NCBI GenBank assembly: GCA_030705695.1
Contig: JAUZPX010000048.1
Span: 1 to 13,402, forward strand
Source: Bacillota bacterium
GTDB lineage: Bacteria > Bacillota > Clostridia > Oscillospirales > Acutalibacteraceae
Direction of reading: 5' to 3'
DNA length: 13,402 nt
Below are positions 1 to 5,694 of the stretch, in pieces (positions within the stretch are counted from its first letter, which is position 1; every line of letters begins with the position of its first letter). The notes beneath the pieces were generated by a model. The model worked only from the letters and a program-made list of their open reading frames with translations, was not told the origin of the DNA and ran no database searches. The position numbers and the translations under genes were made by a program.

Positions 1-1195
1 CATAATGTGACCATGTTCCTGAAAAACAATTTGACTGTCTTCCGCTGTTTGTCAAATATCCTGACACAACTGTAAATTCATTATTTGTTCCGTCATAAGA
101 GTTTCCCAAAGAACAATTAGCCTGCCAAACTTGGTTGTAATTGCTTTCGTTAACACTCCAGAAAGAAACCTTTCCAACAGAAGAAGCTGTTGTAACAGTA
201 GCTTTCCATAAGTTATTTCCAAGGTTAGTCATTGTGTACCATGTGTCGCCACCTGGATAATAACTGCTGGCTCCTGAAGTTTCAACTGCATTGGCAACAT
301 AGTTACTGTTACCACTGGATGTTACTGACATATAAACTGTTCCAAAGTATGATGAAACATTGCTAGCATTGAAATAGATGTCAGTATTTGCAGGAATTAC
401 TGCTGTATTTGTAACTGTAACTGTATAAGTTTTTGTTGCAGTTTCGTTTGTGTTAGGATTTGTTGCAGTTGTAACAACTGTGTATGTTCCAGTTGCAGTT
501 GCAATAAATGTAGGTGAAGCAGTTGTAGCGCTTCCGATAGTAACGTTTTGATTTGAGCAGGTTGTTTGATATGTAGGTGTTGTACCACCAGAAATTGTAG
601 CTGCTGAATTAAGCGTTACTGTTGTGTTAACCTGTGCTGATACAGCAGTTGTGCTGTTAGTGAACACAGGAACAGTTGAGACAGTGCCATATTGTGTCCA
701 TGTTCCTGAAAAACATTTAGACTGTCTTCCACTGTTGGTCGAATATGCAGATCCTACTGTAAATAAATTATCTGTTCCGTCATAAGTGTTGCCTAAAGAA
801 CAATTAGTTTGCCATACTTGGTTGTAATTGTTTTCGTTTACACTCCAGAATGAAACCTTTCCAACAGTTGAAGATGCTGTAACAGTTGCTTTCCATAAGT
901 TATTGCCAAGGTTAGTCATTGTGTACCATGTGTCACCACCCGGGCTATAACTGTTAGCTCCTGAAGTATCGGAAGCATTGGCAGTATAACTACTGTTTGC
1001 GCTGGATGTTACTGACATATAAACTGTTCCAAAATATGATGAAGCATTGCTAGCATCAAAATAAAAATCTGTGCTTGCAGGTATAGTTGCTGCACTGGCA
1101 GAAATTGCACCTACTGCTAACAAGGAAATAACAAGCAGAATACTAAGTAATAGTGAAGTGGACTTTCTTATAATCTTTTTTGCTTTACGATTCAT
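1..1195 (-). CDS. Secreted protein with duplicated aromatic-rich module (putative carbohydrate binding), C-terminus outside window
   Basis: The frame is open from ATG 1195 to the window edge (398 codons, no stop), so only the N-terminal part is visible. An AAGGAG at 1205-1210 lies 9 bases upstream and fixes the start. Residues 1-35 form a signal peptide: a basic N-terminus, a Leu/Ile-rich core, then an ASA cleavage site. Residues 38-169 and 267-398 are two copies of one module, about four-fifths identical by eye. Both are rich in Tyr, Trp, Ser, Thr and Asn, with motifs PGGDTWYTM, NNLWKATV, KVSFWSVNE and YNQVWQ, and two conserved cysteines (NCSLG, CFSGTW) that could form a disulfide. Residues about 175-262 look like a bacterial Ig-like domain (TYTVVTTATNP, KTYTVTVTN). 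Exposed aromatics on a beta-type module recall starch-binding CBM25/CBM26 modules, but I cannot assign a family. Whether a dockerin, anchor or enzyme follows is not visible. Confidence 0.85.
   Translation of the reverse strand, partial: MNRKAKKIIRKSTSLLLSILLVISLLAVGAISASAATIPASTDFYFDASNASSYFGTVYMSVTSSANSSYTANASDTSGANSYSPGGDTWYTMTNLGNNLWKATVTASSTVGKVSFWSVNENNYNQVWQTNCSLGNTYDGTDNLFTVGSAYSTNSGRQSKCFSGTWTQYGTVSTVPVFTNSTTAVSAQVNTTVTLNSAATISGGTTPTYQTTCSNQNVTIGSATTASPTFIATATGTYTVVTTATNPNTNETATKTYTVTVTNTAVIPANTDIYFNASNVSSYFGTVYMSVTSSGNSNYVANAVETSGASSYYPGGDTWYTMTNLGNNLWKATVTTASSVGKVSFWSVNESNYNQVWQANCSLGNSYDGTNNEFTVVSGYLTNSGRQSNCFSGTWSHY
2..1084 (-). repeat. 687-base-period duplication inside the first gene
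   Basis: Bases 689-1084 (residues 38-169) and 2-397 (residues 267-398) are direct copies offset by exactly 687 bases. Long stretches match at DNA level, for example the segments coding SYFGTVYMSVTSS, PGGDTWYTMTNLGNNLWKAT and GKVSFWSVNE. The near-identity suggests a recent tandem module duplication or gene conversion. The copy at the left edge may be followed by further copies. Confidence 0.85.
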
Positions 1196-1275
1196 ACATT
1201 TTTTCTCCTTAATTTTGTTATTAATTTTTCTGCAAAAATGAATATTGCATTTACATTTTTACCGCTGACCTCGGT

Positions 1276-1306
1276 GGATTGTATATTTTACACAATAATA
1301 CAATCC
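1276..1306 (-). promoter_or_regulatory. Leader hairpin upstream of the first gene
   Basis: A perfect 9-base inverted repeat (GGATTGTAT at 1276-1284, ATACAATCC at 1298-1306) encloses a 13-base loop. In the minus-strand transcript it falls in the roughly 140-base 5' leader between the predicted promoter and the start codon. It is followed by a small ACCG/CGGT hairpin at 1261-1275. There is no U-run after it, so it is not a terminator. It could be an mRNA stabiliser or a binding site. Function unknown. Confidence 0.4.
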
Positions 1307-1342
1307 AATATAAAAATTTCTTATTCATTTTTTCGCAACTAA

Positions 1343-1371
1343 ATTTTAATGCAAACTAAACAAAAATGCAA
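1343..1371 (-). promoter_or_regulatory. Candidate promoter of the first gene
   Basis: On the minus strand TTGCAT (1366-1371) is followed by a 17-base spacer and TAAAAT (1343-1348). Transcription would begin near 1336 and give a long leader. The surrounding DNA is very AT-rich, so chance matches are likely and confidence is limited. Confidence 0.4.
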
Positions 1372-1490
1372 CACATTTATGGATAATTTTTACTTTTTGT
1401 GCAGTTATACAAAATTAACATAAATTTAATTATATATTATAACGAATTTGTTAATTGCTGACAATTTTCTCACTTTCGCTAAAACTACTC

Positions 1491-1523
1491 AATGCATTAC
1501 AATGCATTACAATGCATTGTAAT
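1491..1523. repeat. Triple AATGCATTAC direct repeat ending in a perfect palindrome
   Basis: AATGCATTAC occurs at 1491-1500 and 1501-1510, and a third copy at 1511-1520 is altered to AATGCATTGT. The last junction forms the perfect 18-base palindrome ATTACAATGCATTGTAAT at 1506-1523. It lies in the 545-base spacer upstream of the first gene. Phased repeats plus a palindrome resemble a regulator binding site. Apart from this, the leader hairpin, a small AGTGCA/TGCACT hairpin (1622-1640) and the terminator at 1741, I see nothing else in the spacer 1196-1793. Confidence 0.6.
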
Positions 1524-1740
1524 ACAATTTAATCATAGCTGTATTGCAAATAAATAACAATTTGAGCTAAAACTTTCTTTTCTGCTTTAAGCGTTTTAAT
1601 AATTATTCAAAACGTCACTTAAGTGCATAATTTTTGCACTATTATAATACTAAAGTCTTTGGAAATATTATATCGATAAATGTCGGTACTCAAACATTTG
1701 CTAAAGTTTTATTTTTTGTTATTTAAAACCCAACCTTTAA

Positions 1741-1778
1741 AAAAAACAGATGGTTGCTTAATGCTTCCACCTGTTTTT
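1741..1778 (-). terminator. Rho-independent terminator of the broken dockerin gene
   Basis: In the minus-strand RNA AAAAACAGGTGG pairs with CCATCTGTTTTT (one G-U pair) across a 13-base loop and runs into a U-rich tract. It lies 16 bases after the stop codon at 1794. Confidence 0.75.
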
Positions 1779-1793
1779 CTTTATGCTATTGAA

Positions 1794-2387
1794 TTATTTT
1801 GAAAGTGACATAATCATTTTGGCTAAATATTTCTGGATAACAGTTACATCCTTTAAATTAATGCTACCGCTATTATCTACGTCGGCAGCAACCTTCTGTG
1901 TTGAATTAAATGTTATTAACCCTGCAAGATACTTCTGAATTGCTGTTGCATCTTTTAAACTGACAATTCCATTGCTATTCGCATCACCTAACAAGTATGA
2001 AGTAACAAAATTTGCTGTCCAATGAGCATAAAGCGTTGTATTTGTCGTAACAGAATATGGAAAAGTTACTTGTGTTCCGCCTGCTGCAGCTGTGTACCAT
2101 CCGTCAAAAGTATAGCCTGTTCTTGTTGGGTCTGTCGGTGTGGAAATGGTTGTATTGTAATTTGCATTTTGGCTTGCAACTGCCGTACCTCCGTTTGAAT
2201 TGAAATTAACTACAAATGCATATGATAAATAATCAACAAAACCAATACCATGTTTAGTTGCATATGTTTCGGCATAAGAACCACTTGGCCCATAAATTAC
2301 TAAATTTGGGTTGCAACCACTAAAAACATCTGAACCAATATATGTATAACACTGCTTGGTATTATTATACTTGTAATTGATGTGCAT
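1794..2387 (-). CDS. Fragment: LRR end, InlB-type repeat and dockerin (C-terminal part of the broken gene)
   Basis: This open frame of 197 codons starts at an ATG (2385-2387) that appears to be created by the frameshift: the first 16 residues are the LRR sequence read out of frame. There is no convincing ribosome binding site and no signal peptide, so a product, if made, would stay in the cytoplasm and could not join a surface complex. Residues about 17-50 are the last LRR_5 unit (YIGSDVFSGC to KHGIGF), about 56-124 the InlB B-repeat-like domain, and about 132-195 a dockerin with both F-hand repeats intact. Best treated as part of the pseudogene. Confidence 0.5.
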   Translation of the reverse strand: MHINYKYNNTKQCYTYIGSDVFSGCNPNLVIYGPSGSYAETYATKHGIGFVDYLSYAFVVNFNSNGGTAVASQNANYNTTISTPTDPTRTGYTFDGWYTAAAGGTQVTFPYSVTTNTTLYAHWTANFVTSYLLGDANSNGIVSLKDATAIQKYLAGLITFNSTQKVAADVDNSGSINLKDVTVIQKYLAKMIMSLSK

Positions 2388-2478
2388 CCACTAAAGCATC
2401 TAAACCAATGCCTACAACTTCATGCCCATCTTCTGTGCTTGGTATTGTTACATCTCCGCCGCTACCTGTGTAATTATC

Positions 2479-2901
2479 TCAGTTTCCATCATAGGCCCAT
2501 TCAAAACCGTCTGAATCGATTTCTACTATGGGCATTTGAGGATATACGACAGTTGATGGGTTGGTCGGTGCATTTGTTGGCAGTTGAGTGGAAACTTGGG
2601 TTGAAGTATTTGTAAACGGTTGCGTAGACTGTGCAGTTGTTTTCAGTGCGACTGCAGCAACTGCTGTAGGAATATCTATATTACCAGGAGGTGTTACTGT
2701 AACAGTAACCTTTGTACCGTCACCATTGTTTGTCATGACGTTGCCTGTGGATTCTGGATTCCAACAGTTTGCATCACAATTGCAAAGTTTAGGTTGACCG
2801 CAAAGAACATTTGTTGAAGCAAAAGCAGTAACAGAAGCAATGCATGTCATTGTTGCAATCAAAGCTATTGCCAAAATGATACTGAGTGGTTTTTTCAACA
2901 T
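2479..2901 (-). CDS. Fragment: signal peptide and linker of the broken dockerin gene
   Basis: The frame runs 140 codons from ATG 2901, with AGGAGG at 2910-2915, to a TGA at 2479. Residues 1-29 are a clear signal peptide. Residues 30-55 are Cys-rich (CGQPKLCNCDANC). A Val/Thr-rich stretch and a Thr/Pro/Ser/Gln-rich linker follow, ending in EIDSDGFEWAYDGN, which is the first half of a BspA-type LRR unit. The stop falls inside that motif, so this is a truncated N-terminus. It could still be expressed and secreted as a short linker peptide, but nothing suggests a function. Confidence 0.5.
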   Translation of the reverse strand: MLKKPLSIILAIALIATMTCIASVTAFASTNVLCGQPKLCNCDANCWNPESTGNVMTNNGDGTKVTVTVTPPGNIDIPTAVAAVALKTTAQSTQPFTNTSTQVSTQLPTNAPTNPSTVVYPQMPIVEIDSDGFEWAYDGN

Positions 2902-3023
2902 TTTATAGTCCTCCTAAAATTTAAAGTTTTTAAGTTATTGGATAAAATATTCTTTTTTTTAATTTGAAATTCCTATTATTTTAAAATTAAACATACAAAT
3001 TATTCCAAGATTTTCTACAATTT

Positions 3024-3052
3024 ATTTTATACCTACACGTGGGTTATGTAAA
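3024..3052 (-). promoter_or_regulatory. Candidate promoter of the broken dockerin gene
   Basis: Minus strand TTTACA (3047-3052), 17-base spacer, TAAAAT (3024-3029). The spacer holds an imperfect palindrome, ACCTACACGTGGGT at 3031-3044, which could be an operator. The start codon is about 115 bases downstream. Confidence 0.4.
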
Positions 3053-3106
3053 CCATCATTTTGTTTATTTTTGCACATATGACTTTTTTCTATCAGGCTT
3101 TAGACA

Positions 3107-3159
3107 GTTGAGCGCCAAAGTGCTCAACAAACAACCATCCGCTAAAAAGAGCGGATGGT
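3107..3159. other. Two consecutive perfect hairpins in the divergent spacer
   Basis: GTTGAGC/GCTCAAC (3107-3113, 3122-3128) is followed 5 bases later by ACCATCCGCT/AGCGGATGGT (3134-3143, 3150-3159) with a 6-base loop. Neither is followed by a U-run on either strand, and both are more GC-rich than the surroundings. After them, 3203-3318 (+) reads open as a lysine-rich tail (KIVPDKLRKYVEENYK) with no start, possibly a coding remnant. The rest of the 502-base spacer 2902-3403 holds only the promoters of the two flanking genes. Confidence 0.45.
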
Positions 3160-3331
3160 CTTGACTAGGGTCCTATGATTTTGGGTTAAACTCTAGTGTC
3201 GTGAAACATGTCGAAAAATTGTCCCAGATAAGCTTCGCAAATATGTGGAAGAAAACTATAAAATTACTTACAAAATTGAACGTGTCATATTTAAAGTTAA
3301 TTTTTTAAATTTCTAAATTTTTTTTAATTTG

Positions 3332-3359
3332 TTGACATATTTTAGCTCTATGTTACAAT
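3332..3359 (+). promoter_or_regulatory. Promoter of the dockerin phosphatase
   Basis: Consensus TTGACA (3332-3337), 16-base spacer, TACAAT (3354-3359). A second TTACAAT follows at 3368-3374 because TCTATGTTACAAT is repeated at 3347-3359 and 3362-3374 (15-base period). The start codon is 45 bases after the first -10. Confidence 0.65.
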
Positions 3360-3403
3360 TATCTATGTTACAATAAAGATATAAATTTTGTGAGGTGTAT
3401 TTC

Positions 3404-5194
3404 ATGAAAAGCAAATCAAAGATAATTCTTGCTCTCGCTCTGGTTTTATGTTTAGCTTCAAGTTTATTTTTCACAAATCTTACAGCTTCAGCAGCAGATG
3501 CCACTCCACATACAATTTTTGTCACATTCTATGGTGACGCTAAAACACAGCGTGGTTTTACATGGTACACAGATATTGATAATCTTGCCTCTAAGGTACA
3601 GTTAGCAACTAATTCCAGCTTTACCGATGCTTTTATTATAAACGGTAATCCAAGTGTTCCTGTTCAAGGTGGAGATAGAAACAATAATAAAGGCAACTAC
3701 TATATAACACAATACATGCATAAAGCTGTTGTTACTGGTCTTTTGCCAGGAACGAAATATTTTTATAAAGTCGGTGACGGAAGTACTTGGAGCTCTATGG
3801 GTAGCTTTACAACACAAGAAGCAAATTCTAATAGCTTTAGCTTTATTGATGTATCCGATACACAAACGAGTTCAAATAGTATTTATACCACATGTTTGAA
3901 ACCGATGATATCAAAGGCATTTGAAACAGTTCCGGGAGCTTCTTTTTTATTGGATAGTGGAGATATTACGAACAATGGCGGCGATCTTGTTCAGTGGCAG
4001 GTTATGGCCGATAGTGTATCATCAAATATTATGAATACGACTTTTGTTCCTGTCGCAGGAAATCATGAAACTCATACAGCTGGCGGAGATGACAATCCAG
4101 CAGGAAAATTTGTTTTGTCAAATGGCTTTACTATAACCGGCAGCTATCAAAATTCCTTAATTAATCACTTTAATATTAATCTTCCATCTGGTGAAACAAA
4201 CACAAAATTCGGAGCTTACTATTCTTTTGATTATGCAAATACTCACGTAATGATTTTAAATACGAATTACCTTAATTCGGACGGAACGTTGTCTCAGGAA
4301 CAAATTGACTGGTTAAAATCAGAATGCAATAGTACAACTGCCAAATGGAAAATTCTATCTTTCCACAGGTCAATTTACTCTGTGGGACTGCATTTCTCTG
4401 ATCCTGAAGTTTCTGCTATGCGTACTCAGCTTCCGCCGATTATTGCTCAATGTGGTATTGATGTTGTTTTGTCGGGGCACGACCACACGTATATTAGAAC
4501 AAAACCGATTGGAACAAGCGGAATTATAAATAATACAACAACTGTTACTGAGAACTTTAATGGGGTTAATACTACATTTACAGTTAATCCTCAAGGTGCG
4601 GTTTATTTCAATAGCGGAGCAGGAGGCGATACATTCCATGCTAGCAATTATAATCCAACGGCGTCAAGCTCAAGTACTAATGCTGTTGATATCGCATCAT
4701 TAAAAATGCTGCCAGCATTTGCAAAGTATTTGCCAACTGTCAAAGGAGCGAAGCTCAATCAAATTAACGTACAAACCACTGCAGATTTAAATAATTCAAC
4801 AAAAAATACGAGTTATAATGCTCCGACTTTTGCAGGAATTACAATTTCCGGTGACAAGCTTGTATTTAATTTTTATCAATACAATATTACTAACAGCTCA
4901 CTTGCATTAGTTGACACATATGCTATTGATAAAACACCCTCAAACACTTTCCATTTGGGAGATGTAAACTTAGATGGATATGTAACATTAAAGGACTGCA
5001 CGTCTATTCAAAAGTATTTATCGGGAGTTATCTCACTTACTTCAAACGGCACTATTCTTGCTGATGTTAATGATGATAAAATTGTATCGCTTAAAGATGC
5101 TACAAGCATTCAAAGATGGGTTGCTGGCCTTCCTTCTGAGTACAACATCAATGATCTTGTAACAATTTCAGGCAACTCATGGGTTTTATACTAG
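3404..5194 (+). CDS. Secreted purple-acid-phosphatase-like metallophosphoesterase with C-terminal dockerin
   Basis: The protein has 596 residues. ATG 3404 is chosen because AGGTG at 3393-3397 is its ribosome binding site; the in-frame GTG at 3395 overlaps that site. Residues 1-30 are a signal peptide (ASA cleavage). About 33-143 is an N-terminal fibronectin-like domain of the purple acid phosphatase type (GLLPGTKYFYKVGDG). About 145-365 is the calcineurin-like phosphoesterase core: DVSDTQ (D149, D152), SGDITNNG (D187), GNHE (N220, H221), SFHRS (H321) and GHDH (H359, H361). N190 stands where true purple enzymes have the iron-binding Tyr (GDxxY), so a non-purple metal centre is likely. Residues about 518-580 are a dockerin with two repeats (DVNLDGYVTLKD, DVNDDKIVSLKD). 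Family members hydrolyse phosphomonoesters, including phytate. The dockerin implies attachment to a surface scaffold; the substrate is unknown. It is a single-gene unit. Confidence 0.9.
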   Translation: MKSKSKIILALALVLCLASSLFFTNLTASAADATPHTIFVTFYGDAKTQRGFTWYTDIDNLASKVQLATNSSFTDAFIINGNPSVPVQGGDRNNNKGNYYITQYMHKAVVTGLLPGTKYFYKVGDGSTWSSMGSFTTQEANSNSFSFIDVSDTQTSSNSIYTTCLKPMISKAFETVPGASFLLDSGDITNNGGDLVQWQVMADSVSSNIMNTTFVPVAGNHETHTAGGDDNPAGKFVLSNGFTITGSYQNSLINHFNINLPSGETNTKFGAYYSFDYANTHVMILNTNYLNSDGTLSQEQIDWLKSECNSTTAKWKILSFHRSIYSVGLHFSDPEVSAMRTQLPPIIAQCGIDVVLSGHDHTYIRTKPIGTSGIINNTTTVTENFNGVNTTFTVNPQGAVYFNSGAGGDTFHASNYNPTASSSSTNAVDIASLKMLPAFAKYLPTVKGAKLNQINVQTTADLNNSTKNTSYNAPTFAGITISGDKLVFNFYQYNITNSSLALVDTYAIDKTPSNTFHLGDVNLDGYVTLKDCTSIQKYLSGVISLTSNGTILADVNDDKIVSLKDATSIQRWVAGLPSEYNINDLVTISGNSWVLY

Positions 5195-5369
5195 ATTAAA
5201 TTAAACCTGTCTATTATTTTTCTTTCTTATATTATCGGTAATGGCGGGGATTTACAAATAATATCTTATGAAATAGATGAGTTTATTTGAAGTTAATTGA
5301 CTATATATCTGTAAAATGTAAATATAAGCATAAATAAGCTTTATTATGAATCATAACCACCATCTCGAT

Positions 5370-5474
5370 ATGAACAAGACCAGTAAAAACGGACATAGAA
5401 AAAAAGCACCTCCTGTTGTAGAATAAAACTACGACAGGAGGATTTCGTATATCCGTTTTACTTGTCTTGTTCAT
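5370..5474. repeat. 105-base imperfect palindrome (MITE-like or bidirectional terminator)
   Basis: The ends ATGAACAAGAC (5370-5380) and GTCTTGTTCAT (5464-5474) are perfect inverted copies. Inside, AGTAAAAACGGA pairs with TCCGTTTTACT with a one-base bulge. The centre is a 13-base stem (CCTCCTGTTGTAG at 5409-5421, CTACGACAGGAGG at 5429-5441, one mismatch or G-U) around AATAAAA. On the minus strand the core is followed by seven Ts. It sits between convergent genes, so the core may end both transcripts. The long outer arms exceed what a terminator needs and resemble a miniature inverted-repeat element; I see no clear target-site duplication. Between the phosphatase stop and 5370 nothing is evident. 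Confidence 0.6.
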
Positions 5475-5546
5475 GCGTGAATTGAAATTACACCTGTTGA
5501 TGAATTATAGGATAATCATGGTTGCGCCTTGCGTATAAAGGCATAA

Positions 5547-5574
5547 AAAGGCAGCCGCTCAATTGGCTGCCTTT
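5547..5574 (-). terminator. Terminator downstream of the LRR-dockerin gene
   Basis: A perfect 10-base stem (AAAGGCAGCC at 5547-5556, GGCTGCCTTT at 5565-5574) closes an 8-base loop. In the minus-strand RNA it ends in a run of five Us. It is about 120 bases after the stop of the LRR-dockerin gene and could also work weakly on the plus strand. Confidence 0.7.
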
Positions 5575-5647
5575 AAAAGTAATGCGATTTGCTAATTTTG
5601 TTCAATGCATCTTTAGACGCTTCGCCTTTAATATGCTCTTCTAGAGA
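5573..5647 (-). pseudogene. Possible 23-codon coding remnant
   Basis: On the minus strand a short frame without start reads EEHIKGEASKDALNKISKSH and ends in a stop at 5573-5575. Its composition looks like real protein rather than AT-rich noise, but it is cut upstream by a stop at 5648-5650. I do not recognise it. It could be the tail of a lost gene or of an excised mobile element. Confidence 0.25.
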
Positions 5648-5656
5648 TTATACATT

Positions 5657-5675
5657 CCACCAGTTCAACTGGTGG
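5657..5675. other. Perfect 9-base palindrome with one-base centre
   Basis: CCACCAGTT at 5657-5665 and AACTGGTGG at 5667-5675 are exact inverted copies around a single C, 20 bases after the LRR gene's stop codon (minus direction). It lacks a U-run, so it is a poor terminator. Subterminal hairpins of this kind occur at IS200/IS605 ends, but no transposase is present. Confidence 0.45.
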
Positions 5676-5694
5676 TATTGATTAGTATTCCTAC

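Larger units (their letters stand above)
1794..2901 (-). pseudogene. Decayed secreted LRR / InlB-repeat / dockerin protein
   Basis: One ancestral gene spans 2901 to 1794. Its start has AGGAGG at 2910-2915, 8 bases upstream. Order of parts: signal peptide (MLKKPLSII to AFA), a Cys/Asn-rich and Thr/Pro-rich linker, a BspA-like LRR_5 unit (FEWAYDGN, then YTGSGGDVTIPSTEDGHEVV), an InlB B-repeat/Flg_new module (VVNFNSNGG to LYAHW), and a complete two-repeat dockerin (DANSNGIVSLKD, DVDNSGSINLKD). Three lesions break it. A TGA at 2479-2481 stands where the family motif expects Gly (N-G-D-N-Y). One base is lost around 2390-2397, in what should read DAFSGCTSITS. Two extra bases lie around 2344-2352, before YIGSDVFSGC. 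All three reading segments match the expected LRR text once corrected, so decay of a once-intact gene is the best explanation; assembly error is the alternative. Confidence 0.8.

Noticed and set aside
2340..2400. Programmed ribosomal frameshift joining the two halves of the LRR-dockerin gene
   Set aside because: There is no slippery heptamer or downstream structure, two separate shifts plus a stop codon would have to be bypassed, and the shifts are a lost base and two extra bases.
2479..2481. TGA read as glycine or another amino acid (alternative genetic code)
   Set aside because: It is the only in-frame TGA among the long genes here, and two frameshifts follow in the same gene, so gene decay explains it better.
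3395..3403. GTG at 3395 as the phosphatase start
   Set aside because: The GTG overlaps the ribosome binding site (AGGTG) that serves the ATG at 3404, and it adds only three residues before the signal peptide.
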